NCBI GenBank assembly: GCA_947451925.1
Contig: CANGAW010000019.1
Coordinates: forward strand, 1-45,980
From: Burkholderiales bacterium
GTDB taxonomy: Bacteria; Pseudomonadota; Gammaproteobacteria; Burkholderiales; Burkholderiaceae_D
Reading direction: 5' to 3'
DNA length: 45,980 bases
The notes under the pieces are model-generated. The model worked only from the letters and a program-made list of their open reading frames with translations. It did no database searches and had not been told where the DNA came from. Position 1 is the stretch's first letter, and each line of letters starts with the position of its first letter. Below are positions 35,246 to 43,477 of this stretch, one piece after another. A program made the translations under genes and the position numbers.

Positions 35246-35336
35246 GAAAAAACTACAACTTTAATACGTTATAAAGCCCTGATTTATTTCGCTTTTTATC
35301 CCGGCAACCGGGAGGAGGCAAACTTAGTCGACTTTC

Positions 35337-35352
35337 CGGCAGTATATTGCCG
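35337..35352. promoter_or_regulatory. palindrome CGGCA-N6-TGCCG, candidate activator site
   Basis: This 5+5 bp palindrome is centred about 100 bp upstream of the -24 element of the giant flagellin promoter, the usual place for a sigma-54 enhancer. Similar CGGCA/TGCCG sites occur upstream of the glycan operon at 36201-36405. Confidence 0.55.
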
Positions 35353-35381
35353 CGCAGTCCACGCCTCGCGAAATCAGAGAA

Positions 35382-35840
35382 TTAATGACCGACGGCGCCG
35401 AATCCCATGACTGCGGAAAGCGCCTCGTATTCGATCAACAATTCTGGATGGTCAGGGAATTTGGTCAGGCCAACGCGGGCGGCTTCAAAAGCGGCAGCCA
35501 GTTCGAGGTCGCAACGCAGAGCGCGAATCAACATGGCGTGGGTAAATACCGTTGCGCCGTCGCCTTGCATTTCCATCAGTTGACGCAGCAGGTCAACTGC
35601 TTGCGGCCAGTCTTCACGCATGACAGACAATAAACTGGTCACGACCAGAATATCTTCGCTCTCAGGATATAAAGCCAGACCCGCATCACCCAGGGCATAA
35701 GCCAGGGCGTCACGGTCTTGCAACATTAATTCTTGAATGGCGAAACGGATTTCAGAAGGCGAAAACAGCGATACCTGGGTTTTGCTCAGATAGTGGCCGG
35801 CTTCCGACTGCGACATCAGTTGTTTTGCGAGATTCGACAT
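35382..35840 (-). CDS. helical-repeat (TPR-like) protein, sigma-54 controlled
   Basis: The 152-residue protein is all helical with TPR-like units (YALGDAGLALYPESEDILVV; AAAFEAARVGLTKFPDHPELL). It has no signal peptide. CAGGAG precedes the ATG. A good sigma-54 promoter at 35921-35937 and its place between the giant flagellin and the glycan island tie it to filament production. A role as cytosolic chaperone or adaptor for flagellin is possible but only inferred. I recognise no named family. Confidence 0.75.
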   Translation of the reverse strand: MSNLAKQLMSQSEAGHYLSKTQVSLFSPSEIRFAIQELMLQDRDALAYALGDAGLALYPESEDILVVTSLLSVMREDWPQAVDLLRQLMEMQGDGATVFTHAMLIRALRCDLELAAAFEAARVGLTKFPDHPELLIEYEALSAVMGFGAVGH

Positions 35841-35920
35841 AGTAAGGCTCCTGTTGTAATAGCTTTGCTGGTTAAATAAGGAAAATTCTCGACAGAAATA
35901 TTCCTTGGCGAGGCTATATA

Positions 35921-35937
35921 AGCAAAAGCAATGCCAG
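35921..35937 (-). promoter_or_regulatory. sigma-54 promoter of the helical-repeat gene
   Basis: The minus strand has CTGGCA-N6-TTGCT with GG-N10-GC spacing. The start codon lies about 80 bp downstream. One departure from consensus is TT in place of CG after TGGCA. Confidence 0.75.
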
Positions 35938-36200
35938 AAAAAACATCAGTGAATTCAATAGGATGAAAGCACGGAGAACGGATGGCGCATCAATCAATTT
36001 GACCCTATTGAGACATACGCATGGTGAAAATTCCGACAGGCATACCAATAAATGCAATAAATCGAATGATATTGATATTGAATCCATTGGTTTATCGTCA
36101 ATCAAGCGACGACTGAACCAAAACCCATTCAAAAAACCGGCAAGCATTCACCTGTACTGTAGCAATGCAGTTGGTATGCCAGCCGAAAATAGAAATGAAA

Positions 36201-36405
36201 CGGCAAAAAGCTTCCGACCAAAGAAAATGGCGGCACGAGTTTGCCGCCCTGCCCTTATAGCCTGATCAAAACCGGCAAATACAATCCGTCAAATCAGGCA
36301 CTTCAAACCCTTCAAATCAAGCTACTGGCAAGCCAAATACAGCCGCCAATCAATGTCACCCGTAAAGCGGCAAGAGCTTGCCAGCCTGGCGAAGAGCGTT
36401 TGCCG
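36201..36405. promoter_or_regulatory. cluster of CGGCA/TGCCG palindromes, candidate sigma-54 enhancers
   Basis: Elements are CGGCAA with an inverted TTCCG at 36201-36216, GCGGCA-N6-TGCCGC at 36230-36247, CCGGCAAAT at 36272-36280, CGGCAAGAGCTTGCCAG at 36368-36384, and TGGCGA...TTTGCCG at 36386-36405. A further half-site, CCGGCAAGC, is at 36137-36145. The strongest, at 36368-36384, is centred about 128 bp upstream of the glycan-operon -24 element. Caulobacter FlbD sites have a related CGGCA...TGCCG form, as I recall. Confidence 0.55.
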
Positions 36406-36501
36406 AAAAATGGATGATCATTCACTTGGAGCTGTCGAAATAACGACAAATCAAACATTTATATTTCCGCATTGACGTTAATGGCAAAGGAATTTGGCTT
36501 G

Positions 36502-36518
36502 CTGGTATGAAGATTGCG
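36502..36518 (+). promoter_or_regulatory. sigma-54 promoter of the glycan operon
   Basis: CTGGTATGAAGATTGC fits the consensus YTGGYAYG-N4-TTGC with exact GG-N10-GC spacing. The first gene starts about 115 bp downstream. The AT-rich leader between has no other feature. Confidence 0.8.
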
Positions 36519-36632
36519 TAACCATGCGCAATGACAGGTGAACTTCAGGCAATGGGTAAATTTAAAATTTACAGCCATTCGATTTAATGAAGCTCGCTGA
36601 ATTTAGCCAAACGCCACTAACACGAGGCAAGC

Positions 36633-39368
36633 ATGAGCATCGATCTGGAAATATTTAACGCCCTCAAACGCATCAAGCAGCAACTTCTTGCTAGTGATAT
36701 GGCTGCGTTGGAAGCAAGTATCCATGAAATTGGTTTGGACAGATTGCTGTCAAGCGAATTCATTGAAGCTGCTCGCACCCTCGATGCGCCTGAGCTAGTG
36801 ACATTTATTGCGACGCTTGGATCTGAGAACGCAGAAAATCCAGCACCTTATCAGCGACTGCTCTATGCCTACATGGTCATGCAAGGCAGACTGAAAGCCA
36901 AAGCGGCATTAACGCTGGCAGGCAGCGCCGGAGAACGTCCTATCTATAAGCAACTACTGATTGAGCTAGAAAATGCCAAGTTGGCAGAAAGTAGTTCAAT
37001 CAATATATCGGCCGATCTCAAAGCAACAAAAGAAGAGTGGCAGGAAACATTGAGCATGTTTGCTGATGCAAAATTATTTGATCTATTTAAAACCTATGCA
37101 GCCATCTGGATCAAGAAATCAAAAGACGAACTCTCCTGGCTCATTGCCTCGCGCCAGTTGGCGCAGCGCAGTCTTTATCTGAGCAACTCCGACCCTGTTG
37201 ATCAATTTGCAGCGGCAATGCAATACCTGCTTAGAAAAGCACCTCACAAATACGCATCCATACGTAATCAAATTGCACTTGATCTTGCTGAAACATTAAT
37301 ACAGCTCGACTTTGCAGAAAAAGCCAAATCTATCGTAAAAATAATTCCGGAAGAAGATCAAAATTTTCAGGCCAAATATATTGTAGTTAGAAGCGATATA
37401 TTGAATAAAAATTTAGCTGCTGCTACAGAAAAACTTGGTGATTTAGTCAATACCATCTCCTTGGAACGGATCAGCACATTGACCGATGAAGATTTTTTTG
37501 ACGCAGATAAAAAAGGCAGTTTCAACACAGGTGATGCAGAATTTGTACTGAAAGACCTGAACAAAATACTCAGAGAAAAAAATCTCGCCCCATTTCTGAT
37601 GTCTGGCACCCTGCTCGGCTGCATCAGAGAAAAAAGTATTTTGAAACATGACAAAGATATCGACATCGGCATCATCGGCTGGGAAAACCAATACGGCGTT
37701 GCCAAAGCCTTACTGGATTCCGGAAATTACAAATTCAAATGGTCCAACCTGACAGGTGAAAATCTTTACCTGATTGGTATGAGCCATATAAGAACTGGCA
37801 TGGCCGTTGATATTTTCTTTTTTCATGAACGGGAAAATGATTTCCGTCATGGTATTGATTCAAGGCTGGGCTACACCCAACATTTTAATTTTTCAAAATT
37901 CAAGTTAATAGAGACAGAATTTTTAGGTGAAGCTTTTTGGATTCCGGATAATTTTGATCAGAATCTGACTGAAAATTATGGCGACTGGAAAACGCCCATG
38001 CCTGACTATATCGTCACTTTAGAGTCGCCCGCATTAGAGGCTAAAAGTGGTGAAACATTTAAATTAGTCGCCAATCTTGAGTTATTACGAATAATGGGCA
38101 ACAAGGCCGGGTATAAAAAAGCAGAAAAAATTCTGAAAATTGCCAAAAATAAAACTGCTGATGAAGTTTTGTTTGAAGCAAATACAATCAATTTGTTAGA
38201 AATCTGGATTGATCGTGAAAAAACGTTTGAGCTTGCACGTCATTACCCTGAAAAGGCATTCCCTGATATCGAGTCAAACAATGCAAAAAAACCAGGTGAT
38301 ACCTTGGTTCTTGCTCAAAAAGTTATCGCTGAAATTGGCTTGAAAAAATGGGATGCGGCAATCACAACGATCAATCAGCTTACAAAAATCGTCAAAAACA
38401 ATATTCCCAGGGGAATATATGCCTGTCTCTCAACCGCACTTCACCATGTTGGAAAATATAGTGAAGCTGAATCCAATGCGATCAAAGGCTTGCAGGAACA
38501 ATACGAACTCATAAAAATAAAAAATTCTGTTTACAGCCAGGAACAGTATGAAGAAATGTGGCAAGGAAAGACCACGCCGAAAGTCAGCATTATTTGCACA
38601 ACTTTCAATCATGAACGCTATCTCGAGCAAACACTATGTGGATTTTTTAGCCAGAAAACCAGCTTTCCATTTGAAGTATTGATTCATGATGATGCATCAA
38701 GTGATGGAAGCCAGGCCATAATAAAAAAATGGCAAGAGCAATATCCGGCAATTATCAAATCGACCTTACAAACCGAGAATCAATTTTCAAAAGGATTCAG
38801 ACCGTTTGACTTCCTGCTGAGCAAAGCCAGTGGCTCTTATATTGCAATATGTGAAGGCGACGACTATTGGATAAGTTCAGAAAAATTACAAATGCAGGTG
38901 GATTTTCTGGATATAAATCCTGAATTCATTTGCACTGCACATAATTATTATCATTATGATGAAGAAAAATTATTGATCAGGCCATGGATTAAAACAAACG
39001 AGGATCGGATCATTAGTGCAGATGAATTAATGAAGTTAACTCGCCTTCTGTGGGTTCATACCCTCATGTTCAGAAATGTTTTTTCGGCATTTCCAGCAGA
39101 GCGCAACCAAGTACCGCATGGAGATTCATTCCTGACATCCTTCCTCGGAACCATGGGTAACTGCATGTATTTCGAAGGATTTCTAGGCGCTGTCGGACGC
39201 CGTAACTCACATAGCAGCTGGACACCTCTGGATAAATCCCGGAAAAATCAACTTCGGAATCAAGCCTTTGTCGCCCTATCGAACTTGCATCAACGGCTAG
39301 GTAACCAGGAAGTTGCCGAGGAATTAATGAAGAAAATCCTCCCTGACGTAATTCAACTGGCGGCATAA
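36633..39368 (+). CDS. LicD-type phosphotransferase / family 2 glycosyltransferase fusion
   Basis: The 911-residue protein has three parts. Residues 1-290 are a helical, TPR-like region. Residues about 305-470 are a LicD/fukutin-type domain: LMSGTLLGCIREK from 322, then H339-DKDIDIG with the acidic metal cluster, and VDIFFFHE with Asp393. After a helical linker, residues 649-880 are a GT-A glycosyltransferase 2 domain: PKVSIICTTFNHERYLEQ, HDDASSDGS at 685-693 and CEGDDYW with Asp743/Asp744. LicD domains move phospho-alcohols from CDP carriers; GT2 domains transfer nucleotide sugars. Both active sites look complete. GAGG precedes the ATG. I infer a flagellin-modifying enzyme from the sigma-54 promoter and the flanking flagellins. 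Codon use is AT-rich. Confidence 0.85.
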   Translation: MSIDLEIFNALKRIKQQLLASDMAALEASIHEIGLDRLLSSEFIEAARTLDAPELVTFIATLGSENAENPAPYQRLLYAYMVMQGRLKAKAALTLAGSAGERPIYKQLLIELENAKLAESSSINISADLKATKEEWQETLSMFADAKLFDLFKTYAAIWIKKSKDELSWLIASRQLAQRSLYLSNSDPVDQFAAAMQYLLRKAPHKYASIRNQIALDLAETLIQLDFAEKAKSIVKIIPEEDQNFQAKYIVVRSDILNKNLAAATEKLGDLVNTISLERISTLTDEDFFDADKKGSFNTGDAEFVLKDLNKILREKNLAPFLMSGTLLGCIREKSILKHDKDIDIGIIGWENQYGVAKALLDSGNYKFKWSNLTGENLYLIGMSHIRTGMAVDIFFFHERENDFRHGIDSRLGYTQHFNFSKFKLIETEFLGEAFWIPDNFDQNLTENYGDWKTPMPDYIVTLESPALEAKSGETFKLVANLELLRIMGNKAGYKKAEKILKIAKNKTADEVLFEANTINLLEIWIDREKTFELARHYPEKAFPDIESNNAKKPGDTLVLAQKVIAEIGLKKWDAAITTINQLTKIVKNNIPRGIYACLSTALHHVGKYSEAESNAIKGLQEQYELIKIKNSVYSQEQYEEMWQGKTTPKVSIICTTFNHERYLEQTLCGFFSQKTSFPFEVLIHDDASSDGSQAIIKKWQEQYPAIIKSTLQTENQFSKGFRPFDFLLSKASGSYIAICEGDDYWISSEKLQMQVDFLDINPEFICTAHNYYHYDEEKLLIRPWIKTNEDRIISADELMKLTRLLWVHTLMFRNVFSAFPAERNQVPHGDSFLTSFLGTMGNCMYFEGFLGAVGRRNSHSSWTPLDKSRKNQLRNQAFVALSNLHQRLGNQEVAEELMKKILPDVIQLAA

Positions 39369-39375
39369 ATACAAA

Positions 39376-40503
39376 ATGACGAACAAACCTGTGTATGTCA
39401 CGCAACCTGATCTGCCACCATTAGAAGAGTTCATCCCCTATCTGGAAGAGATTTGGTCGAGTAAAGTTTTGACGAACGGCGGGAGATTTCACCAAGAGTT
39501 AGAGTCAGCATTATGCAAATATCTTGGCGTGGAACACATATCGCTATTTACTAACGGGACAATAGCCCTGATTACTGCTCTGCAGGCTCTTCGCATCAGT
39601 GGCGAAGTGATCACTACCCCCTACTCTTTCGTTGCTACTGCACATTCACTGTTATGGAATGGTATTGATCCTGTTTTTGTCGACATTGATCCTAAAACAA
39701 TGAATCTCGATCCTAAAAAGATTGAAGCAGCCATTACAAACAAGACAACAGCAATCATGCCTGTGCATTGCTATGGATATCCCTGTGACACCCATGCAAT
39801 TCAGGAAATTGCTGATCAATATAATTTAAAGCTCATTTATGACGCTGCACATGCATTCGGCGTAAAAGACCAACAAGGCAGCATTCTTCGCCATGGCGAC
39901 TTATCCATTCTGAGTTTCCATGCAACAAAGGTGTTCAATACATTTGAAGGCGGCGCAATTATTTGCCCTGACAGAAAAACAAAAGAACATATCGATCATT
40001 TAAAAAATTTCGGTTTCGTCAATGAAACTACCGTTGTAGCAGCCGGTATCAATGGAAAAATGAATGAAGTCCAGTCAGCAATGGGACTGTTACAACTTAA
40101 GCATATTGATGCAGCAATCGGAAAAAGAAAGCTGATCGATGGATATTATAGAAAAAACCTCGAATCAATACCGGGCATTAGATGCATGAACATGGTAGGG
40201 AATCAGGGTGGCAATTACTCCTATTTCCCAATTTTTATCGATGATGATTTTCCACTCACCCGGGATGAGTTATATCAAAAATTAAAAAACCGAAATATTT
40301 TCACCAGACGCTACTTTTATCCTTTGATTTCCGAATTTCCAATGTATCGAAATTTAACGTCGTCAAAATTATTAATGGATTCCAATGCCAAGGCTGCATC
40401 GATGAAAGTTTTATGCTTGCCGATATATCCTGATCTTTCGTCAGAATCTCAGCAAGCTATCATTGAACTGATTGCCGAAGAATGCCTTGCGATTTTAGAT
40501 TAA
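39376..40503 (+). CDS. DegT/DnrJ/EryC1/StrS sugar aminotransferase
   Basis: The 375-residue PLP enzyme has LFTNGTIALITALQAL, TTPYSFVATAHSLLWNG, IYDAAHAFGV and the cofactor Lys185 in SFHATKVFNTFEGGAI. It transfers an amino group from glutamate to a nucleotide-linked keto-sugar. Its size and motifs suit VioA-type enzymes that make dTDP-4-amino-4,6-dideoxyglucose (viosamine), the sugar on flagellin of some pseudomonads. The exact sugar and position cannot be read from sequence. It follows the fusion gene by 7 bp in the same operon. Confidence 0.9.
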   Translation: MTNKPVYVTQPDLPPLEEFIPYLEEIWSSKVLTNGGRFHQELESALCKYLGVEHISLFTNGTIALITALQALRISGEVITTPYSFVATAHSLLWNGIDPVFVDIDPKTMNLDPKKIEAAITNKTTAIMPVHCYGYPCDTHAIQEIADQYNLKLIYDAAHAFGVKDQQGSILRHGDLSILSFHATKVFNTFEGGAIICPDRKTKEHIDHLKNFGFVNETTVVAAGINGKMNEVQSAMGLLQLKHIDAAIGKRKLIDGYYRKNLESIPGIRCMNMVGNQGGNYSYFPIFIDDDFPLTRDELYQKLKNRNIFTRRYFYPLISEFPMYRNLTSSKLLMDSNAKAASMKVLCLPIYPDLSSESQQAIIELIAEECLAILD

Positions 40504-40546
40504 AGATGAGAATCAATTCTAAAGTTAAAATGGATTCCTGAAGAAT

Positions 40547-41653
40547 ATGAAAAATTTTGGAATTTTTACGATTTCAGGGTTTAACATCCGAGCGGTAATT
40601 GCTTTATGCCGCTTCTGTTATCAATCAAAAATACCAATACATCTTGTCGCAAAAAATTCAACTGATCCAATTTATATTACCAAATATAAAGCAGATGTAT
40701 TCATTGAAAGAACTACTGCAGTATTAGATCCTGTCGATTTTTGTGGATGGCTGTCTGAAATAAAAATAAAGTATGGGTACAAAAGAGTATTGATAGCACC
40801 ATCATCAGAATTTTTTAACCGATTTTTACTGAAGAACCGAAAACTCATCGAATCTGCTGGCGGAATCATACCTCTTGTCGATGAAGAATTATACGAAAGC
40901 ATTTCAGACAAATATTCTTTTGCCGGGATCTGCGAGACGTATGGCATAAAAACACCTGCCGAATTTGACGCACATCCGGAAAATTTTCCCTTTGTAGCGA
41001 AGCCGCTGAAATATTCTGCTGCTGACGGCAGGCAACTTAAGCCTTACTTATTACATTGCCACGAAAATTGGGATGATTTTTTAAAAACCGAAAAATCTTC
41101 TGATTTTTATTATCAAGAATTTATTCACGGAAAAAGCTTTTACCTGCTTTTATATATTTCAAAATTTGGCAAAGTAACAAAATATGCACAAGAGAATTTA
41201 ATACAGCAAACTAACGGTGGCTCTATCATTCTGGCTCGGCAAAGTGATTTTCACTTAAGCGAAGAATCTGATAATTATATTTCCATGCTTAAGGATAAAA
41301 AATTCTTTGGCTTAGTCATGATTGAAGTACGATTATGCGAAAAAACTGGCAGTTATATCATGATTGAAGCGAATCCCAGAATGTGGGGACCAATTCAGTT
41401 CGCCAGTGATAATGGCATTAATCTATTTGAAGAACTCGTTAATGATTTTACTGGCGAAAAAAATACCTCTTCAATTCAAAATTCGTCAGAATATTATTTT
41501 TGGTCAGGTGGCTTTTCAAAAAATGACAACTTATTTTCTTGCCATAATTTTGATTCCGATGAATTTTTAAAAAATATCAAGCACATCATGAGTGCTGATA
41601 TATTCAATCGTGAAGATACGTTAGCACTATATAGAGAAGAATTAAATATTTAG
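40547..41653 (+). CDS. ATP-grasp ligase-like protein
   Basis: The 368-residue protein has the ATP-grasp fold of the carbamoyl-phosphate-synthase/carboxylate-amine ligase type. A Rossmann-like N-terminus is followed by FPFVAKPLKYSAADG (ATP-binding lysine) near 148-162 and IMIEANPRMWG (metal-binding Glu and Asn) near 272-282. Such enzymes join a carboxylate to an amine using ATP. Beside an amino-sugar aminotransferase, the likely role is to acylate the new amino group, possibly with an amino acid. That is inference. Pathway genes of the viosamine type usually encode an acetyltransferase-like protein here instead. Confidence 0.8.
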   Translation: MKNFGIFTISGFNIRAVIALCRFCYQSKIPIHLVAKNSTDPIYITKYKADVFIERTTAVLDPVDFCGWLSEIKIKYGYKRVLIAPSSEFFNRFLLKNRKLIESAGGIIPLVDEELYESISDKYSFAGICETYGIKTPAEFDAHPENFPFVAKPLKYSAADGRQLKPYLLHCHENWDDFLKTEKSSDFYYQEFIHGKSFYLLLYISKFGKVTKYAQENLIQQTNGGSIILARQSDFHLSEESDNYISMLKDKKFFGLVMIEVRLCEKTGSYIMIEANPRMWGPIQFASDNGINLFEELVNDFTGEKNTSSIQNSSEYYFWSGGFSKNDNLFSCHNFDSDEFLKNIKHIMSADIFNREDTLALYREELNI

Positions 41654-41662
41654 GAATTTATA

Positions 41663-42427
41663 ATGATCAATCAAAATTTACTTTCTCTTTACCAAAATAC
41701 AAGCAAGCATAGTAATTACCAAATATTGACTGAGCGTTTGAAGAGTCTTTTGCCGGCAAATATGATTTCAGTTAAATCGCGAAATGAAAATGAGCGACTT
41801 GATTACATTTACTCAAAATTAGATATCAAGGGACTTTCGATTGCAGATATCGGAGGTAATACTGGATATTTTTCCTTTGAATTGCTTGAAAAAGGGGCGC
41901 GGCAAGTAGATTATTTTGAAGGAAACTCCGAACACGCGCAGTTTGTAACTTGTGCTGCGCAAAGTCTTGGATTGGAAGATGATTTAAAAGTCCACAACGA
42001 GTACATTGATTTTAACAATCTGCAGATCAAAAAATATGATTGCGTATTGTTGCTAAATGTATTGCATCACATTGGCGACGATTACGGCGATAAGAATATC
42101 AAAGGGAATGATGTTCAAGAATCTATCGCTTCCGCTTTAATAGCTTTATCAAAGCAGACAAAATATCTTGTTTTTCAGCTTGGTTTCAACTGGAAAGGCA
42201 ATCGAGACCTGCCGATTTTTAATGCCGGTACCAAGTCAGAAATTATCTCCCTGGTTTCAAGTCTTAAGGATTATTACAATATTTTGTCTGTTGGCATAGC
42301 GACAAAAAATGACAACCATATTGTTTATAAGGATGTGGATAACATCAATCTGCAAAGAGATGATAGTCTGGGCGAATTTTTAAACAGACCACTATTCATT
42401 CTTCAATCAAAAAATTTCTCGGATTGA
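41663..42427 (+). CDS. class I SAM-dependent methyltransferase
   Basis: The 254-residue protein has SAM motif I at 61-70 (ADIGGNTGYF), an acidic loop after beta-2 (VDYFEGNSEH) and motif IV (YDCVLLLNVLHHIGDD). It follows the ATP-grasp gene by 9 bp and ends the operon. It probably methylates the sugar or its N-acyl group; flagellin glycans of this kind often carry methyl groups. Substrate not readable from sequence. Confidence 0.82.
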   Translation: MINQNLLSLYQNTSKHSNYQILTERLKSLLPANMISVKSRNENERLDYIYSKLDIKGLSIADIGGNTGYFSFELLEKGARQVDYFEGNSEHAQFVTCAAQSLGLEDDLKVHNEYIDFNNLQIKKYDCVLLLNVLHHIGDDYGDKNIKGNDVQESIASALIALSKQTKYLVFQLGFNWKGNRDLPIFNAGTKSEIISLVSSLKDYYNILSVGIATKNDNHIVYKDVDNINLQRDDSLGEFLNRPLFILQSKNFSD

Positions 42428-42496
42428 AGTTAAAAAATGCATTTATATTAATTTTCTGACTTTTTATAATTTTTTAAATTATTACCTTCCATTAAT

Positions 42497-43348
42497 TTAA
42501 AAACCTTTCCAGTAATCCATAAAACCAGTTTTATAGTGAAAGTAATTTGTACGAATAGATTTATTTATTTCGTCAACCTTGTTTTCCAGGTTTTTCAATT
42601 GGCTGCAGTCTTTTTTAAATAGAAACCAGCATTTTGCATGTGGACAGTATATCGAGCTTGAATAATCCCATTGCTGCATTAATATTGTCATGCTTTTATT
42701 TGTATGAAATGCGGTATGTACCATTGGTGCGAGATAAAACCAGTCAGGATCAGCTGGAATTTTTTCGCAAATCACGGTATGCAGCATCAAAACGCCATCG
42801 GCAGCTACCAGATTATTGACTTCATCCAATCCTTCTCTATTCAAGACATGCTCAAACATTGCGCTATTTATTACAAGCTGGTATTTTTTTAAGTCTTTTT
42901 CTTCAACATAATCGAGTTCGTTATCATTGCTTTGAACGTAACGATCGAATATTTTTATTTCTTTATTAAAATATTTTTTTGTGAATTTCGATAACGTTCC
43001 ATATCCGGCAGCATAATCAAGCGCATCATTAAGATCAACAACACCATTAACGCTCAACATTGACATTGCTAAAGCTTGTTCTGCGTAGGGTGGAGAGTTG
43101 GATATTTTTGCATCAATATTATTTTCAAAGTAATGATGCCAGCTCATATTCAATTGAGACCATTCTTCTGGCGTCATGTTCTTATGAGTTTCTGAAATAA
43201 CAAAACCACAATGCTGACATTTCCAATAATCCACTTTTAAACCATCTGGAAATGGACTATTTGGATACGTGGGATATTTTTTGGAAAAGTAGTAGCTTGT
43301 ATCTGATGAACAAATGATACAGCTATGACTACTGGTGCTGATGGTCAT
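42497..43348 (-). CDS. zinc-ribbon SAM methyltransferase-like protein
   Basis: The 283-residue protein starts with a zinc-binding pair Cys10-x2-Cys13 and Cys44-x2-Cys47, then a class I methyltransferase fold. Motif I is divergent (DYAAGYGTLSKF); NSAMFEHVLNREGLDEV is the motif IV region. This layout is seen in sugar C-methyltransferases with an N-terminal zinc-binding domain and in other carbohydrate-cluster proteins. It converges with the plus-strand methyltransferase. The 69-bp gap between them is AT-rich, with no clear terminator. It lies 129 bp downstream of the TagD-like gene. Confidence 0.75.
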   Translation of the reverse strand: MTISTSSHSCIICSSDTSYYFSKKYPTYPNSPFPDGLKVDYWKCQHCGFVISETHKNMTPEEWSQLNMSWHHYFENNIDAKISNSPPYAEQALAMSMLSVNGVVDLNDALDYAAGYGTLSKFTKKYFNKEIKIFDRYVQSNDNELDYVEEKDLKKYQLVINSAMFEHVLNREGLDEVNNLVAADGVLMLHTVICEKIPADPDWFYLAPMVHTAFHTNKSMTILMQQWDYSSSIYCPHAKCWFLFKKDCSQLKNLENKVDEINKSIRTNYFHYKTGFMDYWKGF

Positions 43349-43477
43349 GCAAACCGCCTTGAACTAATGGTCAGGCTTTATTTTACACGCGGCTCTTGCG
43401 GGGGATTCTGCAATTGGCTTGTACTGAAATTTTCTGCAATTGAACAAACAAGAAAGTCAGAATGGAAAACTCTTCCG

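Larger units (their letters stand above)
35841..36632. other. 792-bp divergent regulatory region, no convincing gene
   Basis: The region lies between two divergent sigma-54 promoters (35921-35937 minus, 36502-36518 plus). Short frames of 77 and 100 codons exist but lack ribosome binding sites and family resemblance. Positions 36137-36405 hold many CGGCA/TGCCG elements, listed separately. Confidence 0.65.

Noticed and set aside
35290..35325. Sigma-28-like TAAGTTT...GCCGGGATAA upstream of the giant flagellin
   Set aside because: Spacing is about 14 bp, not 11, and both elements are imperfect; the sigma-54 site is far better.
35914..36265. 77-codon minus and 100-codon plus frames in the divergent region
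   Set aside because: No ribosome binding sites, overlap a sigma-54 promoter and palindrome cluster, and mutually antisense.
42428..42496. Terminator between the convergent methyltransferase genes
   Set aside because: The gap is AT-rich but I see no stem of useful length.
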